From Geobacter argillaceus (GTDB lineage: Bacteria; Desulfobacterota; Desulfuromonadia; Geobacterales; DSM-12255), in NCBI RefSeq assembly GCF_007830735.1, contig NZ_VLLN01000014.1:1-64000 (forward strand): a DNA stretch of 64,000 nucleotides, in the 5' to 3' direction. Shown one piece after another: positions 16,601-27,553 of this stretch. The notes under the pieces were generated by a model, which saw nothing but the letters and a program-made list of their open reading frames with translations, did no database searches and had not been told where the DNA came from. The position numbers and the translations under genes were made by a program. The first letter of the stretch is position 1; each line of letters starts with the position of its first letter.

Positions 16601-16859
16601 AGAACGGGGACTCGTCGGGGACATTGCCGAGGATGTCACGAAAGAGCCGCCAGACAAAGGCATTGGGAAACGGGTAATCGCCGTTGGCCCAGACTCCGAA
16701 GCGCCGGGCCAGCTCCATGGCCAGCCACCGTTCCATGCCGGCGCTCTGGACCACGATGGTCTCGGGCACGAGCGGCGACGCCAGGGGGCGGGCCACGGTC
16801 GCGGCCAGGGAGTCGACGAGCGACTCCATCCGGTTGCTGGAGATGATGTTCAGGGACAT
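13671..16859 (-). CDS. recC: Exodeoxyribonuclease V, gamma subunit RecC
   Basis: The Chi-scanning, non-catalytic subunit of RecBCD, 1062 residues from the ATG at 16859. The N-terminal SNRMESLVDSLAATV and the block TIVVQSAGMERWLAMELARRFG are typical of RecC. The frame is open 23 codons further upstream, but those overlap the end of the preceding HD gene. It leads the recC-recB-recD order. The Chi sequence it would recognise in this genome is unknown. Confidence 0.93.
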   Translation of the reverse strand: MSLNIISSNRMESLVDSLAATVARPLASPLVPETIVVQSAGMERWLAMELARRFGVWANGDYPFPNAFVWRLFRDILGNVPDESPFSPDLLTWRLMDLLPSLAGRSGFEPIAAYLANDLGGLKLFQLAEQIADTFDQYTLFRPEMLDAWEAGKGSDWQPLLWRELVTACGSEHRGRLLDRFRQTLASRGFSGAGIPERVSVFGVSYLPPFHLEFLVQLSRHADIQLFVLSPCREYWADIVSRRQMAKTTDAEQGEPFEGNPLLASLGRLGRDFSDLILSHDQARLITSEAYREPAGGSLLQAVQRDILQLRDPAVEEPCRFPADAVGMQILSCHSPMREIEVLHDHLLALLNSDPTLTPRDILVMTPDIEAYAPYVAAVFDGVQEPAKRLPYSVADRSIRCQGHLAEAVMAILDLVGSRFGVTRVFDLLSLPAVHQRFGIARDDLEIIRDWLVDTRVRWGIDRADRERSGLPAFGENSWRAGLDRLLLGYAMPGEGDRLFRGILPYDLEGDGPRLLGQFLAFAETLFAAADRLRPPRSPGQWAEELGRIMAEFIVQDEETAREAAAMGKLQERLLQNRELAGFDAPVTLELFRYWLGQQLEKAEQGMGFITGGVTFCAMLPMRSIPFRVIALIGMNEGAFPRQNRPPGFDLIAGERRRGDRSLRDEDRYLFLEAILSARETLYLSYVGQSIRDGSEIPPSVLVSELLDYLDSGYRVDGREPSKVLVRHHRLQPFSPAYFDGSAGLFTFSEENLAAVRAREQGGAVGGEFLAKPLVLPEGEGWEVSLAGLLRFYDNPARYFLVERLGIRLEQAADPLDEREPFAVEGLDAYAIRTRLLDLALANIPPQEALPVIRAEGLLPPARHGDILFAALTAEVEEFSREMRAHMAGCPALEPLDFSLEIGRYRLSGRLDRIWPGRLIRGRCARLKARDRIRGWIEHLVLNSMAAEGYPRESVLCMRDGTECFSPVANASELLAVLLGRYREGLCQPLRFYPESSLAYANKQEWDLARARQRWEGSEYVSGEGRDPYFDLCFGKTDPFTVEFDQLAREVLGPLVAHGSKA

Positions 16860-16884
16860 GGTGAACGTTAATGCCTTTTTCCCA

Positions 16885-18144
16885 TCATCGGGTAGACATA
16901 AATTGCTTTTCGTAGAACTCTCTGGCAACAGTCTGTTTTTCAGCTACATAGGCAAAAATATCGTTATAATTCTCAAAAAGGAGATTAACTATTCTGGTAT
17001 CCAAACGGTTACCATCAGAAAACTGTTTAATAATCTGAACAATTCCATCTTTGGACATACCTTTTCTGTACGGTCGGTCTTCAGCAAGTGCGGTAAATAT
17101 ATCCGCGACCATCAGTATCCGTGCCCCGGTACTTAGCCCGGAGGCAACGCAATGAAAGGGATATCCGGAACCGTCAAGTCTTTCATGGTGATAAGCAGCC
17201 CATTCCGCAATGTGATTAAGTCCCCCAATAGTATTAATCACAGAATACGTATAATACGTGTGTGATTTCATTACTGACATCTCGTCTTTTGCAAGGCTTC
17301 CGGGTTTATCCAGAATGCTGTTCGGAATTACCAATTTCCCTATATCATGCAGATTGCCTGCAACTTCCATAAGTCCTATTTCTGTGTCCGTAAGTCCGAA
17401 AATTCTTGCCAGCATGGATGCAGATGCAGCGACACCTGAAGAATGAGTTGAAGTAAAACGAGACTTGAAATCAATGATATTTCTAAAAAGCTCTGCAATT
17501 ACGGAAATATCCGAGTAACCGATCACTTTTTTACTGAAAGGGCCTTCATTGAGCAGAAGAGAATATAATCGCGGGGAAACCAGATCCAGCCAAAATTCTT
17601 CGCTCTGATTTACCGAGTTGAAAAGATCCACAACTTGAGGATGCAATGAAGAGCCGGACAAAGATTCTATCGTTGATAAAATATCTTCGTGTTGGAGAAG
17701 AATGTAATGTTCGCGTTTTATTGCGCGTTCGAGATAATCGGCAAGAAATAACAATTGTGACTCAAACACAATTGGAGTCTCGATTGACTCTCCCCAGTGC
17801 TGCCATTCTGTGTGGTGGAATCTGATGATACTTGCCGAGTCTTTTAGCCAAGGTATGTTATTCAGCAAAAGCTCGCCACGAATACAATGCTCTTCAAGAT
17901 TTTCAACCTCAAAATTTCGAACTGAGATTTTTTCTTCCAATGAAAAAGCGCCGATATCATGAAGCAGTGCAGCTATAAATATTCTTTCCAATCTTTCATT
18001 TGAAAGCCTTGCGGCTTTCCCCATTTCCCACACCACAAAGGCTGTCCTTTGTTGATGCTGTATCAATGCAGGATTGGCCAAATCCATGGCATCGGAAAGT
18101 GAAAGAACCAGATTTCCTAAATTAACGGTAATGTTTCGCTGCAT
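16885..18144 (-). CDS. Two-HD-domain protein with a C-terminal HD-GYP domain (putative cyclic-di-GMP phosphodiesterase)
   Basis: 419 residues. The N-terminal half holds an HD domain with ALLHDIGAF (His62-Asp63) and RFHHTEW. The C-terminal half has the HD-GYP hallmarks NLHDIGKL (His266-Asp267), AYHHERLDGSGYPF (319-330) and VADIFTALAEDRPYRKG. HD-GYP enzymes hydrolyse cyclic di-GMP or related dinucleotides; the metal ligands appear present. The gene is visibly richer in A+T than recC and pilR around it, which may mean recent acquisition. CGGGAGA precedes the ATG. It sits between pilR and recC, where Geobacter genomes often have pilA. Confidence 0.87.
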   Translation of the reverse strand: MQRNITVNLGNLVLSLSDAMDLANPALIQHQQRTAFVVWEMGKAARLSNERLERIFIAALLHDIGAFSLEEKISVRNFEVENLEEHCIRGELLLNNIPWLKDSASIIRFHHTEWQHWGESIETPIVFESQLLFLADYLERAIKREHYILLQHEDILSTIESLSGSSLHPQVVDLFNSVNQSEEFWLDLVSPRLYSLLLNEGPFSKKVIGYSDISVIAELFRNIIDFKSRFTSTHSSGVAASASMLARIFGLTDTEIGLMEVAGNLHDIGKLVIPNSILDKPGSLAKDEMSVMKSHTYYTYSVINTIGGLNHIAEWAAYHHERLDGSGYPFHCVASGLSTGARILMVADIFTALAEDRPYRKGMSKDGIVQIIKQFSDGNRLDTRIVNLLFENYNDIFAYVAEKQTVAREFYEKQFMSTR

Positions 18145-18265
18145 ATACGTTCTCCCGAAAAATTTTTCTAAGTGATTCTGGAAAACGGAAATTCGGCTTC
18201 AGTCCGCTTCCTCCAACTACTGGTTTACGCCGCGTGATAAGGCTGGTTAATGGACGCAAATTGAC

Positions 18266-19642
18266 TTACTGTTCGTCATCCATACCGAACTTGGCCAGGC
18301 GGTAGCGGAAGGAGCGGAAGGTGAGCCCGAGCAGGGCAGCCGCCTTCTTCTTCACCCCGCCGGCCCGCTCCAGGGACTGGAGGAGAAACTGCTTCTCGAG
18401 CCCGTCCAGATAGCGTTCCAGATCCATGCCGCCGGCGGGAAGCTCGTTCACCTCTCCACAGGCCTGGGTCGGCTGCGGCCGCACGACCTGGGGGGGAAGG
18501 GAATCAATGGTGATGATCTTGTCTCCCAGCGCCACGGCCCGCTCCACCAGGTTCTCCAGTTCCCGCACGTTCCCCGGAAACGGATAGGCCATGAGCAGTT
18601 TCAAGGCCTCCGGCGTAATGCACTCCTCCCCCGGGGGCATCTGGGTATGCTTGCGGGAAAAGTGCTCAACGAGGAGAGGAATATCCTCCGGCCGCTCCCT
18701 CAAAGACGGGATAGCCACCTGCACCACGTTGAGCCGGTAAAAGAGGTCCTCTCGAAACAGTCCCTGGCGAACATCTCCCTCCAGGTCACGGTTGGTGGCG
18801 GCCACGATCCTGACATCGACCTTCCTCGCCTCGGTCCCGCCGATCCGGCGCACGTCCCGGTCCTGGATGACCCGCAGGAGCTTGGCCTGGAGCTGAATCG
18901 GCAGCTCGCCGATCTCGTCCAGGAACAGCGTACCACCATCGGCCTGCTCGAACAACCCGGCATGATCGGCAATGGCCCCGGTAAATGCCCCCTTCCGGTG
19001 GCCGAACAGCTCGCTCTCCATGAGGGTCTCGGGAATCGCCCCGCAGTTGACCGCCACGAACGGCCGGCCACTCCGTGATCCGTTGAAGTGGATAGCCCGG
19101 GCGACCAGTTCCTTGCCGGTACCGCTCTCACCGAAAATCAGCACATTGGCCGTACTGGCAGCCACCTTTTCGATCAGGGTGCAGACATCCCGCATCACCC
19201 TGCTCTTTCCCACCAGACCACCGAAGCTGAACCGGTCGGCCACCTCCTTCTTAAGCCGTGTGTTCTCCTGCTGCAGAGCCCGTTTTGCCAGGGCGTTTCT
19301 GACCAGGACCTTGATCTCTTCCACCTTGAACGGTTTGCCGATGTAATCGTAGGCGCCAAGCTTCATCGCCTCCACCGCCTGGGCAGCCGTGGAGTAGGCG
19401 GTCACCAGCAGCACCTCGGTCTCCGGTGAGACCTGCCGGATCCGCTCCAGAAGGGCAATTCCATCCAACCCCGGCATATTCACATCCGACACGATCAGAT
19501 CGAAACTTCCGGAAGCAAGCATGGTCAGGGCAGTCTCGGCATTTTCGGCCAATGACGTTTCATACCCTTCACGCTGCAGAAGGATCGAGAGAAACTCCCG
19601 CATGCTCAGTTCGTCATCCACCACCAGGATCTGTGCACTCAT
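18266..19642 (-). CDS. pilR: Sigma-54-dependent response regulator PilR
   Basis: 458 residues from the ATG at 19642 (GAAGG 9 bases upstream; the frame is open further up without support). Order: receiver domain with phospho-acceptor Asp53 in IVSDVNMPG and Lys103; AAA+ sigma-54 interaction domain with GESGTGKE (171-178) and GAFTGA; C-terminal Fis-type helix-turn-helix (about 430-455). With PilS next to it, this activates RpoN-dependent genes such as pilin in related species. Last gene of the pilBTCSR run. Confidence 0.94.
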   Translation of the reverse strand: MSAQILVVDDELSMREFLSILLQREGYETSLAENAETALTMLASGSFDLIVSDVNMPGLDGIALLERIRQVSPETEVLLVTAYSTAAQAVEAMKLGAYDYIGKPFKVEEIKVLVRNALAKRALQQENTRLKKEVADRFSFGGLVGKSRVMRDVCTLIEKVAASTANVLIFGESGTGKELVARAIHFNGSRSGRPFVAVNCGAIPETLMESELFGHRKGAFTGAIADHAGLFEQADGGTLFLDEIGELPIQLQAKLLRVIQDRDVRRIGGTEARKVDVRIVAATNRDLEGDVRQGLFREDLFYRLNVVQVAIPSLRERPEDIPLLVEHFSRKHTQMPPGEECITPEALKLLMAYPFPGNVRELENLVERAVALGDKIITIDSLPPQVVRPQPTQACGEVNELPAGGMDLERYLDGLEKQFLLQSLERAGGVKKKAAALLGLTFRSFRYRLAKFGMDDEQ

Positions 19643-19751
19643 TGGGTTCACCTTCAGCTCTGACATGGAAAAAACAATTTCAAGCGAAAAGCACGAGATG
19701 AATTCGCAACTGTCTCCGCGACTCCGCGTGAGACTTCGCAGGTTGGTTGAA

Positions 19752-21398
19752 TCAGTCGGCGGCCGGCAGTTCGGGCAGGAGAATGGTAAAACTGGTCCCC
19801 TCCCCCTTGCTGCTCTCCACCAGGATACGCCCGCCATGGGCCTCGATGATCCGGTACACGGTCGCCAGCCCCAGACCGGTTCCCCCGGATTTGGTCGTGA
19901 AAAACGGTTCGAAAATCAGCCTCCGTTCCTCTTCGGTCATGCCACTGCCGCTGTCGCGGACCGTGATGCGCGTAGCCCGGGCCATTGCCAGTTCCGGATA
20001 GGGAAGCGAGCCACAGGCGCTGATATCGATGTAGCCTCTGCCGTCCATGGCCTCGGCCGCATTCACCAGCAGGTTCCAGAGCACCTGTTCCAGTTGGCCC
20101 GGGTCAGCGGTTACCGTCATATCGGCCGGAATCCCTTTACGGACCTCAACCCCGGCAAACCGCTGGTCCATGGTAAGGAGTGCCATCAGGTTGGTCACCA
20201 GATCGACCAGGTTCAACGGGACAACAGCCGGTGCCGTTGGCCGGGCATAGGAGAGAAAATCACTGATCAGTCCGTTCAGCCGGTCGGTTTCCCTGAGCAC
20301 GATCGCCAGTAACTTGCGATCCTGCTCCGCAACCTCCTCACCCTGGGCAATGAGTTGTACGGAACCGCTGATGGAGGCCAGCGGATTGCGAATTTCGTGC
20401 GCCAGTCGTGCCGCCATGCCGCCAATGGCTGCCAGACGGTCCGCCCGCTTCAGTTCCGACTCCATCTCCTTCAGCCTGGTCAGGTCCTGAAAATCGATGA
20501 TCACCCCCAGGCGATTCCCCTCATTGTCGGTAAACGGCACAGACTTGAAGCCGAAGATCTTCCGCTCCCCGTCGCGGGTCAGATGCTCGATCTCCTCACG
20601 CTGAAACCGGTTGGTGAGCCCCATATACGGGAGAAATGCCGGTATCACCTCGGCCAAAGGCCGATCATACGCCTCTTCCTGGGAAACTCCGGTCAATTTA
20701 GCAGCATAGCCGTTGAACACCCTGATCCTTCCATGGATATTCACGGTGAGGAGACCACTTTCCAGGTTGGAGACGATGGTGCTGTTGAGATGCTCCAGCT
20801 CGGCATAGTCTATCTCCCTTTCCTGCAAGGCGCTTTCGCTCTGGCGCGCCCGCTCTGCAAGTATGCCGGTAAGTACGGCGGTAAGGGTGAATGCCAGGAC
20901 ATTGATAAAGATTGTCGCCAAGAGCTGCCGTGCGCCCAACTGCTGGGCCGGAACCGGGCTGAGGCCGAATTGGGCCAGCCTGCCGTAGAACTGGAGGTCA
21001 ACTATCGCACCGTACAGAATGCCGCAGAGACAGGCGGTGTAGAGGGCTTCCCGTCTGGCCAGCAGAAAGCCGGCACAGATGATGACCAGGAGATAGAGAA
21101 AAGGGTACGAAGAGACAGCGCCGCCGGTCAGGAGGATCAAAACCGTGATGAACAGAAGATCCCAGATGATCTGGAGGTAGGCAAGTGTCGTAGTTATCGT
21201 TGCCGTAAGGCGGAGTACGGCCAGGGAGACAAGTGAGAAGAGGCAGGTGGCGGTAATCAGCCTTCTGAAGCCGCCCGGCTCACCAACATTTGCGAAATCC
21301 GGCTCACCGACCTGGAGCAGACTGATGGAGGCGAGCACCACCCCCACCACCACCAGCCTGGCCAGAATGAACCATACTAGCCGTTTGCGGTCAGGCAT
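19752..21398 (-). CDS. pilS: Sensor histidine kinase PilS
   Basis: 548 residues. About six hydrophobic segments fill residues 8-190, followed by a PAS-like domain (about 205-310), the HisKA box with His near 333 in RLAHEIRNPLASISG, and a HATPase domain with VLWNLLVNAAEAM, DSGSGM and GGTGLGLATV. It phosphorylates PilR. It follows pilC by 3 bases and precedes pilR by 109 bases. Confidence 0.94.
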   Translation of the reverse strand: MPDRKRLVWFILARLVVVGVVLASISLLQVGEPDFANVGEPGGFRRLITATCLFSLVSLAVLRLTATITTTLAYLQIIWDLLFITVLILLTGGAVSSYPFLYLLVIICAGFLLARREALYTACLCGILYGAIVDLQFYGRLAQFGLSPVPAQQLGARQLLATIFINVLAFTLTAVLTGILAERARQSESALQEREIDYAELEHLNSTIVSNLESGLLTVNIHGRIRVFNGYAAKLTGVSQEEAYDRPLAEVIPAFLPYMGLTNRFQREEIEHLTRDGERKIFGFKSVPFTDNEGNRLGVIIDFQDLTRLKEMESELKRADRLAAIGGMAARLAHEIRNPLASISGSVQLIAQGEEVAEQDRKLLAIVLRETDRLNGLISDFLSYARPTAPAVVPLNLVDLVTNLMALLTMDQRFAGVEVRKGIPADMTVTADPGQLEQVLWNLLVNAAEAMDGRGYIDISACGSLPYPELAMARATRITVRDSGSGMTEEERRLIFEPFFTTKSGGTGLGLATVYRIIEAHGGRILVESSKGEGTSFTILLPELPAAD

Positions 21399-21401
21399 CG
21401 A

Positions 21402-22613
21402 CTAACCGCCAACGGTACCCGCAAGCTTGAAGATCGGAAGATACATGGCAATGACGAGACCACCGACGGTCGTTCCGAGGAAGACCATCAGGAGCGGCTC
21501 CATCATGGAGGTGAGGTTGGAGACCGCATCGTCCACCTCGTCGTCGTAGAAGTCGGCAATCTTGTTCAGCATGGTATCCATGGCCCCTGTCGCCTCGCCA
21601 ACTGCGATCATCTGTACCACCATGGCCGGAAACACGCCGCTCTCCGCCAGCGGATCGGCAATGGTCTTACCTTCGGAGATCGCCTGGCGTACCTTGTAAA
21701 TCGCCTCTTCGACGATCTTGTTCCCGGCCGTCTTGGCAACGATCTCCAGGCCGTCCATGATCGGCACGCCGCTCGAGATCATGGTGCCGAGGGTCCGGGT
21801 GAACTTGGCCACGGCCACCTTGCGGATCAGGATACCGATAACGGGGGTGCCCAGGAGCATACGATCGATCTTCCGCCGGCCATCAGTGGTTGCATAGTAC
21901 TTCTTGATGACATAGGAGATCCCGTAGAAGGTACCGATGATCACGAAAATATATTTTTTGAGAAAGTTGCTCAGAGCAATCACTATCCTGGTCGGCGCCG
22001 GCAGCTCGCCGCCGAAGTCGGCAAACATCTTGGCAAAGGTCGGAATGACAAAGACCAGGATGACACCGACCACGATGACCGCAATGGCCATGATGGTGGC
22101 TGGATAAACCATGGCCCCCTTCACCTGCTTCTTCAGCTTCATCGCCTTCTCGATGTAGGCGGCAAGACGGTTCAGGATGGTATCCAGGATACCCCCCACC
22201 TCACCGGCCGCGATCAGGTTTACATAGAGCTGGTCAAAAATCGTCGGGTGCTTGGCAAGGGCGTCGGCAAAGGTCGAGCCGCTCTCCACCGATTCCTTGA
22301 CCTTCAGCAGGCACTCTTTGAAGGTCTTGTTTTCCTGCTGTCCGGCGAGGATGTCGAGACACTGCACCAGGGGAAGGCCGGAATCGATCATGGTAGCAAA
22401 CTGGCGGGTAAATACCACCAGGTCCTTGGTCTCCACCTTCTTCTTGCCGAAGCTGAAGGAAGCTCCTGCCCCCTTCTTTTCCTCCCTGATCGTGATGCCG
22501 GTAAAACCGTACCGCTTCAGCTGCGTTTCCACGGCTCCGGCGTTGTCAGCCTCCATGACCCCCTTCTGTGCCGCTCCGGTCTTCGTCCTGGCTTCCCAGC
22601 TGAACTTAGGCAT
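21402..22613 (-). CDS. pilC: Type IV pilus inner-membrane platform protein PilC
   Basis: 403 residues with the two repeated GspF/T2SSF domains (FTRQFATMIDSGLPLVQ... and FTRTLGTMISSGVPIMDG...) and three transmembrane stretches. PilC anchors the PilB/PilT motors in the inner membrane during pilus assembly. Lies between pilT and pilS. Confidence 0.96.
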   Translation of the reverse strand: MPKFSWEARTKTGAAQKGVMEADNAGAVETQLKRYGFTGITIREEKKGAGASFSFGKKKVETKDLVVFTRQFATMIDSGLPLVQCLDILAGQQENKTFKECLLKVKESVESGSTFADALAKHPTIFDQLYVNLIAAGEVGGILDTILNRLAAYIEKAMKLKKQVKGAMVYPATIMAIAVIVVGVILVFVIPTFAKMFADFGGELPAPTRIVIALSNFLKKYIFVIIGTFYGISYVIKKYYATTDGRRKIDRMLLGTPVIGILIRKVAVAKFTRTLGTMISSGVPIMDGLEIVAKTAGNKIVEEAIYKVRQAISEGKTIADPLAESGVFPAMVVQMIAVGEATGAMDTMLNKIADFYDDEVDDAVSNLTSMMEPLLMVFLGTTVGGLVIAMYLPIFKLAGTVGG

Positions 22614-22680
22614 TTTCCCTCCCGAGCTACCTTCTAAACCAGCTATGGTCTATAAAATTACGTTCGTTAAAAACAACGCG

Positions 22681-23781
22681 TCAGCGGGCTGGTGGTGGCC
22701 GCCGTTGCTGGCCGGTCGGCCCATTGGCTATCATCTGCTTTAGCTCATCCGGGTCCGAGGAGCGCCCCATGGCGTCGTCAAGCGAGATCAGCCGGCGGGC
22801 ACACAGGGTGTAGAGCGACTGGTTCATGGTCTGCATCCCGAACTTGTCCTGCCCTACCTGCATCTGGGAGTAAATCTGATGGATCTTGTCCTCCCTGATC
22901 AGGTTCCTGATTGCCGCGTTAGGCACCATGATCTCCAGCGCCAGGGTCCTGCCCGTCTGCCCCAAACGGGGGATCAGGACCTGTGACATCACTCCTTCCA
23001 GCACAAAGGAGAGCTGGGTCCGGATCTGGGTCTGCTGGTAGGGGGGGAACACGTCGATGATACGGTTGATGGTCTGGGCGCAGGAGTTGGTATGGAGCGT
23101 GGCAAAGCAGAGATGGCCGGTCTCGGCCAGGGTCAACGCCGCCTCGATGGTCTCCAGATCGCGTAACTCGCCGATCAGGACTACGTCCGGGTCCTGACGG
23201 AGTACGTACCGCAGGGCGTTCTTGAACCCCTTGGTGTCGGCACCGACCTCCCGCTGGTTCACCAGACACCCCTTGTGGGGATGCAGATATTCGATCGGAT
23301 CCTCAATGGTGACGATATGATCGTGCCGGTCGGTGTTGATCTTGTCGATCATGGAGGCCAGGGTCGTCGACTTGCCGCTGCCGGTCGGCCCGGTAACAAG
23401 GATCAGCCCACGCGGCTTTTCGGTCAGTTCCCTGACGACCGGGGGAAGGCCCAACTCTTCGAAGGTGAGGATCTTGTAGGGGATGACCCGGAAAACGCCG
23501 GCCACGGCCCCACGCTGAACAAAGACATTGCCCCGGAACCGGGAGAGCCCCTTCACGCCGAAGGAGAGATCCAGTTCGTTATCCTCTTCGAACTTGTGCT
23601 TCTGGGCCTCGGTCAGCACGCTGTAGCAGAGCTGCCTGGTCTCCACCGCCGAGAGCAGCGGGAGTTCCATCGGCTTCAACTGGCCGTCGATCCTGATCTG
23701 CGGCGGCGAGTTGGTGGTAATATGCAGGTCCGAACCGCCCCGGTCCACCAGCTCTTTGAGCAACTGATGCAGATTCACCAT
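22681..23781 (-). CDS. pilT: Type IV pilus retraction ATPase PilT
   Basis: 366 residues. Walker A GPTGSGKST is near residues 131-139, the Asp box and Walker B are in QDPDVVLIGELRD, and the His box is in ETGHLCFATLHTNS. The C-terminal AIRNLIREDKIHQIYSQMQ is the PilT-specific AIRNLIRE signature, which tells it from PilB. It powers pilus retraction. The tail is Pro/Arg rich (TGQQRRPPPAR). Confidence 0.96.
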   Translation of the reverse strand: MVNLHQLLKELVDRGGSDLHITTNSPPQIRIDGQLKPMELPLLSAVETRQLCYSVLTEAQKHKFEEDNELDLSFGVKGLSRFRGNVFVQRGAVAGVFRVIPYKILTFEELGLPPVVRELTEKPRGLILVTGPTGSGKSTTLASMIDKINTDRHDHIVTIEDPIEYLHPHKGCLVNQREVGADTKGFKNALRYVLRQDPDVVLIGELRDLETIEAALTLAETGHLCFATLHTNSCAQTINRIIDVFPPYQQTQIRTQLSFVLEGVMSQVLIPRLGQTGRTLALEIMVPNAAIRNLIREDKIHQIYSQMQVGQDKFGMQTMNQSLYTLCARRLISLDDAMGRSSDPDELKQMIANGPTGQQRRPPPAR

Positions 23782-23795
23782 GATGTCACCACCTC

Positions 23796-25496
<1,701 letters not shown>

Positions 25497-25636
25497 GGTT
25501 CCTGACACCTCTGGAGAAGACTGAACGCGTTACTGGCAATCGGATGCGTAAGGTTACGTGAATTATGATCGATCATAAGGCTGACACTGAGCTCCCGGCA
25601 CAAGACTATCCTTACCCATCGGTTAATGGCCACAAA

Positions 25637-25665
25637 AGTTTAACCCGATTCATGACAACCGTCAA
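25637..25665 (-). promoter_or_regulatory. Putative sigma-70 promoter of the pil operon
   Basis: On the minus strand TTGACG (25665-25660), 17-base spacer, TAAACT (25642-25637), about 140 bases before pilB and just after the preceding gene. The -10 is only a 4/6 match. Confidence 0.42.
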
Positions 25666-25680
25666 AGGGGTTGGCGCGGT

Positions 25681-27549
25681 TTAACGGATTCCGTAGCTGT
25701 TCAGGGTCTGCATGACCTGATATGACATTTCCGGTGCAATCTGTTCCGCCAGCCTGACTTCGGCCACCCCTTCCCCCTTGCGGCCAAGGCGCAACAAGGA
25801 TTCACCAGCCTCCAGGTGACCATTGGCATAGATCAGAAAAGCCTTCTGGGTATCCAGGTCGCGGAAGAACATGTCGGTCGTGAAGCCACGATTGTTGTAA
25901 AGCCGCCAAGTCATCATGTCCGGCAACGGTTGCGCCCCCTGTGAAGCAGCCACTAACTGGTAGGCTATGCCGCGCTGCAGAAAGCGGTAGGAATCGAACG
26001 GCACCGAGTAGCGGGTGGAGAAGTCAATCAGGACGGGACGTCGCGGAATCTGCTCGGCCACTGACAGGAGCAGGACATTTTCCGGCGACTGTGACTCCAG
26101 CGGTATGTTGCGCAGCAGACTATGCCTGAACAGCTCGGGGAACCCGTCCAGATACCACTTGAAAACCAGGTGCGGGGTATGGAGCAGGTCGAGATCTTCG
26201 CGCATCCGCTCCACACCCTGCAGATACCAGAGCGGGAAGGCGCCGCTGTCTCCCCAGGTATAGAGAACCGATCCCTGCGGCGCCGAGCGGAGCGTATTGG
26301 TGGCATAGTCGTAGGCCACGTAGTTATCGTGCTGGTCATTCTCCACGAAATTGATGGCAAATACGCCGGTGGGCAGGGCAAAGAGCACGACCAGCAGCAA
26401 CAGCCTCGCTGCCAGCGGCTTTGCTGCCAGTACCGGCATAACGGACGACAGGAGCAGCGTAGTCAGATACCAGAGCCCGAGACCGATGAAGGCCGCGGAG
26501 AGACAATACAGTGGCGTAAAGAACTCCTCTGTCAGGAAAATGAGTTCACCCGGGGTGTTGAAATATCCGACAATAACCAGCAGAAAGGCCCCAAGCCCGA
26601 GCAGATAGGCCACCGTTTCGATCCAGCGCTTCCTGGCGAACAGGTAGGCCATGCCGAGCAGCAGCAGGACCATGCCGACGATGGTGAATTCATGGGGCAC
26701 ATTGAAGGCATTGATCTGTTGCCAGAGCAACTTCAGATCCCGCACCGGCTTCTCCACCGGATACCCCTTGCGCAGGAAGTGCCAGAGAAACTGGTCAAGG
26801 GTCTTGGGGTCACCCCAGTTGAGGATCGGGTTCCTGGTCGCCCTGAGCGGCAGATGAAGATTGATGGCAAAACCGAGAATGGCGAACGACAGCGCCAGGA
26901 GTATCTCCTTGATCCGGGTGATTACCCGCCAGTCAGTGACCAGAATGATGAACGCGTAGGCGGGAATCATCAGGACGATGGTCTGGTGGGCACCGGTTGC
27001 CAGGCCGCAGAGAAAAGCGCCCAGATAGACGTACGCCGGCCTCTCTTCTCCGGCAAGCGAGGATTTTCGCCAGCAGAGAACGAGATATAATACCATGACA
27101 GCGATGAAGGAGACGAGAGGATACGGTTTGTCGTGGTTGGACTGAAGCCAGAGACGGGGGGTGAAGGCAAAGGCCAGGGCGGCGGCCAAGGCAGCCAGAT
27201 CACGAAATACAGGGGAAAGCTGCGGCATATCGGCCCGTTCGTCGTCGGCCAGAAGGAAGCGGGTCAGGAGAAAAGCGCCGTAACAGGCCAGAGCCCCCGA
27301 GACCGCCGTGGCTATGTTTACCTTGAAGGCGATATTTCCCAGAGGGAGGTAGGTAAACGGCTTCGCATAGTTGACGAACAGGGGATAGCCGGGCGAATGG
27401 GGCGAACCGAGGCAGGCGATGGCGGTGATGAACTCGCCGCTGTCGAAAAAAGTGACTGACGGTGCCAGGGTGACCAGGTAACCGCCCAAAGGGATCAGAA
27501 ATGACAAGAGGGCCAGCGGATCGACACGGGAAAGCAAGCGGCTGAGCAT
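25681..27549 (-). CDS. DUF2723-family polytopic membrane protein
   Basis: 622 residues. About eleven hydrophobic segments occupy the first 400 residues; the rest is a soluble domain. The start VTLAPSVTFFDSGEFITAI, GSPHSPGYPLF and ATGAHQTIVLM are the signature of the DUF2723 group, related to protein O-mannosyltransferase-type (GT-C) glycosyltransferases; the Asp/Glu of FFDSGE corresponds to the usual catalytic acid position in that fold. A glycosyl-transfer role at the membrane is inference. It starts 4 bases after the flippase-like gene, so the pair is likely one operon. Confidence 0.85.
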   Translation of the reverse strand: MLSRLLSRVDPLALLSFLIPLGGYLVTLAPSVTFFDSGEFITAIACLGSPHSPGYPLFVNYAKPFTYLPLGNIAFKVNIATAVSGALACYGAFLLTRFLLADDERADMPQLSPVFRDLAALAAALAFAFTPRLWLQSNHDKPYPLVSFIAVMVLYLVLCWRKSSLAGEERPAYVYLGAFLCGLATGAHQTIVLMIPAYAFIILVTDWRVITRIKEILLALSFAILGFAINLHLPLRATRNPILNWGDPKTLDQFLWHFLRKGYPVEKPVRDLKLLWQQINAFNVPHEFTIVGMVLLLLGMAYLFARKRWIETVAYLLGLGAFLLVIVGYFNTPGELIFLTEEFFTPLYCLSAAFIGLGLWYLTTLLLSSVMPVLAAKPLAARLLLLVVLFALPTGVFAINFVENDQHDNYVAYDYATNTLRSAPQGSVLYTWGDSGAFPLWYLQGVERMREDLDLLHTPHLVFKWYLDGFPELFRHSLLRNIPLESQSPENVLLLSVAEQIPRRPVLIDFSTRYSVPFDSYRFLQRGIAYQLVAASQGAQPLPDMMTWRLYNNRGFTTDMFFRDLDTQKAFLIYANGHLEAGESLLRLGRKGEGVAEVRLAEQIAPEMSYQVMQTLNSYGIR

Positions 27550-27553
27550 TTAC

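Noticed and set aside
18145-18265. pilA or a small pilin gene after pilR
   Set aside because: The 120-base gap is too short and has no prepilin cleavage motif on either strand.
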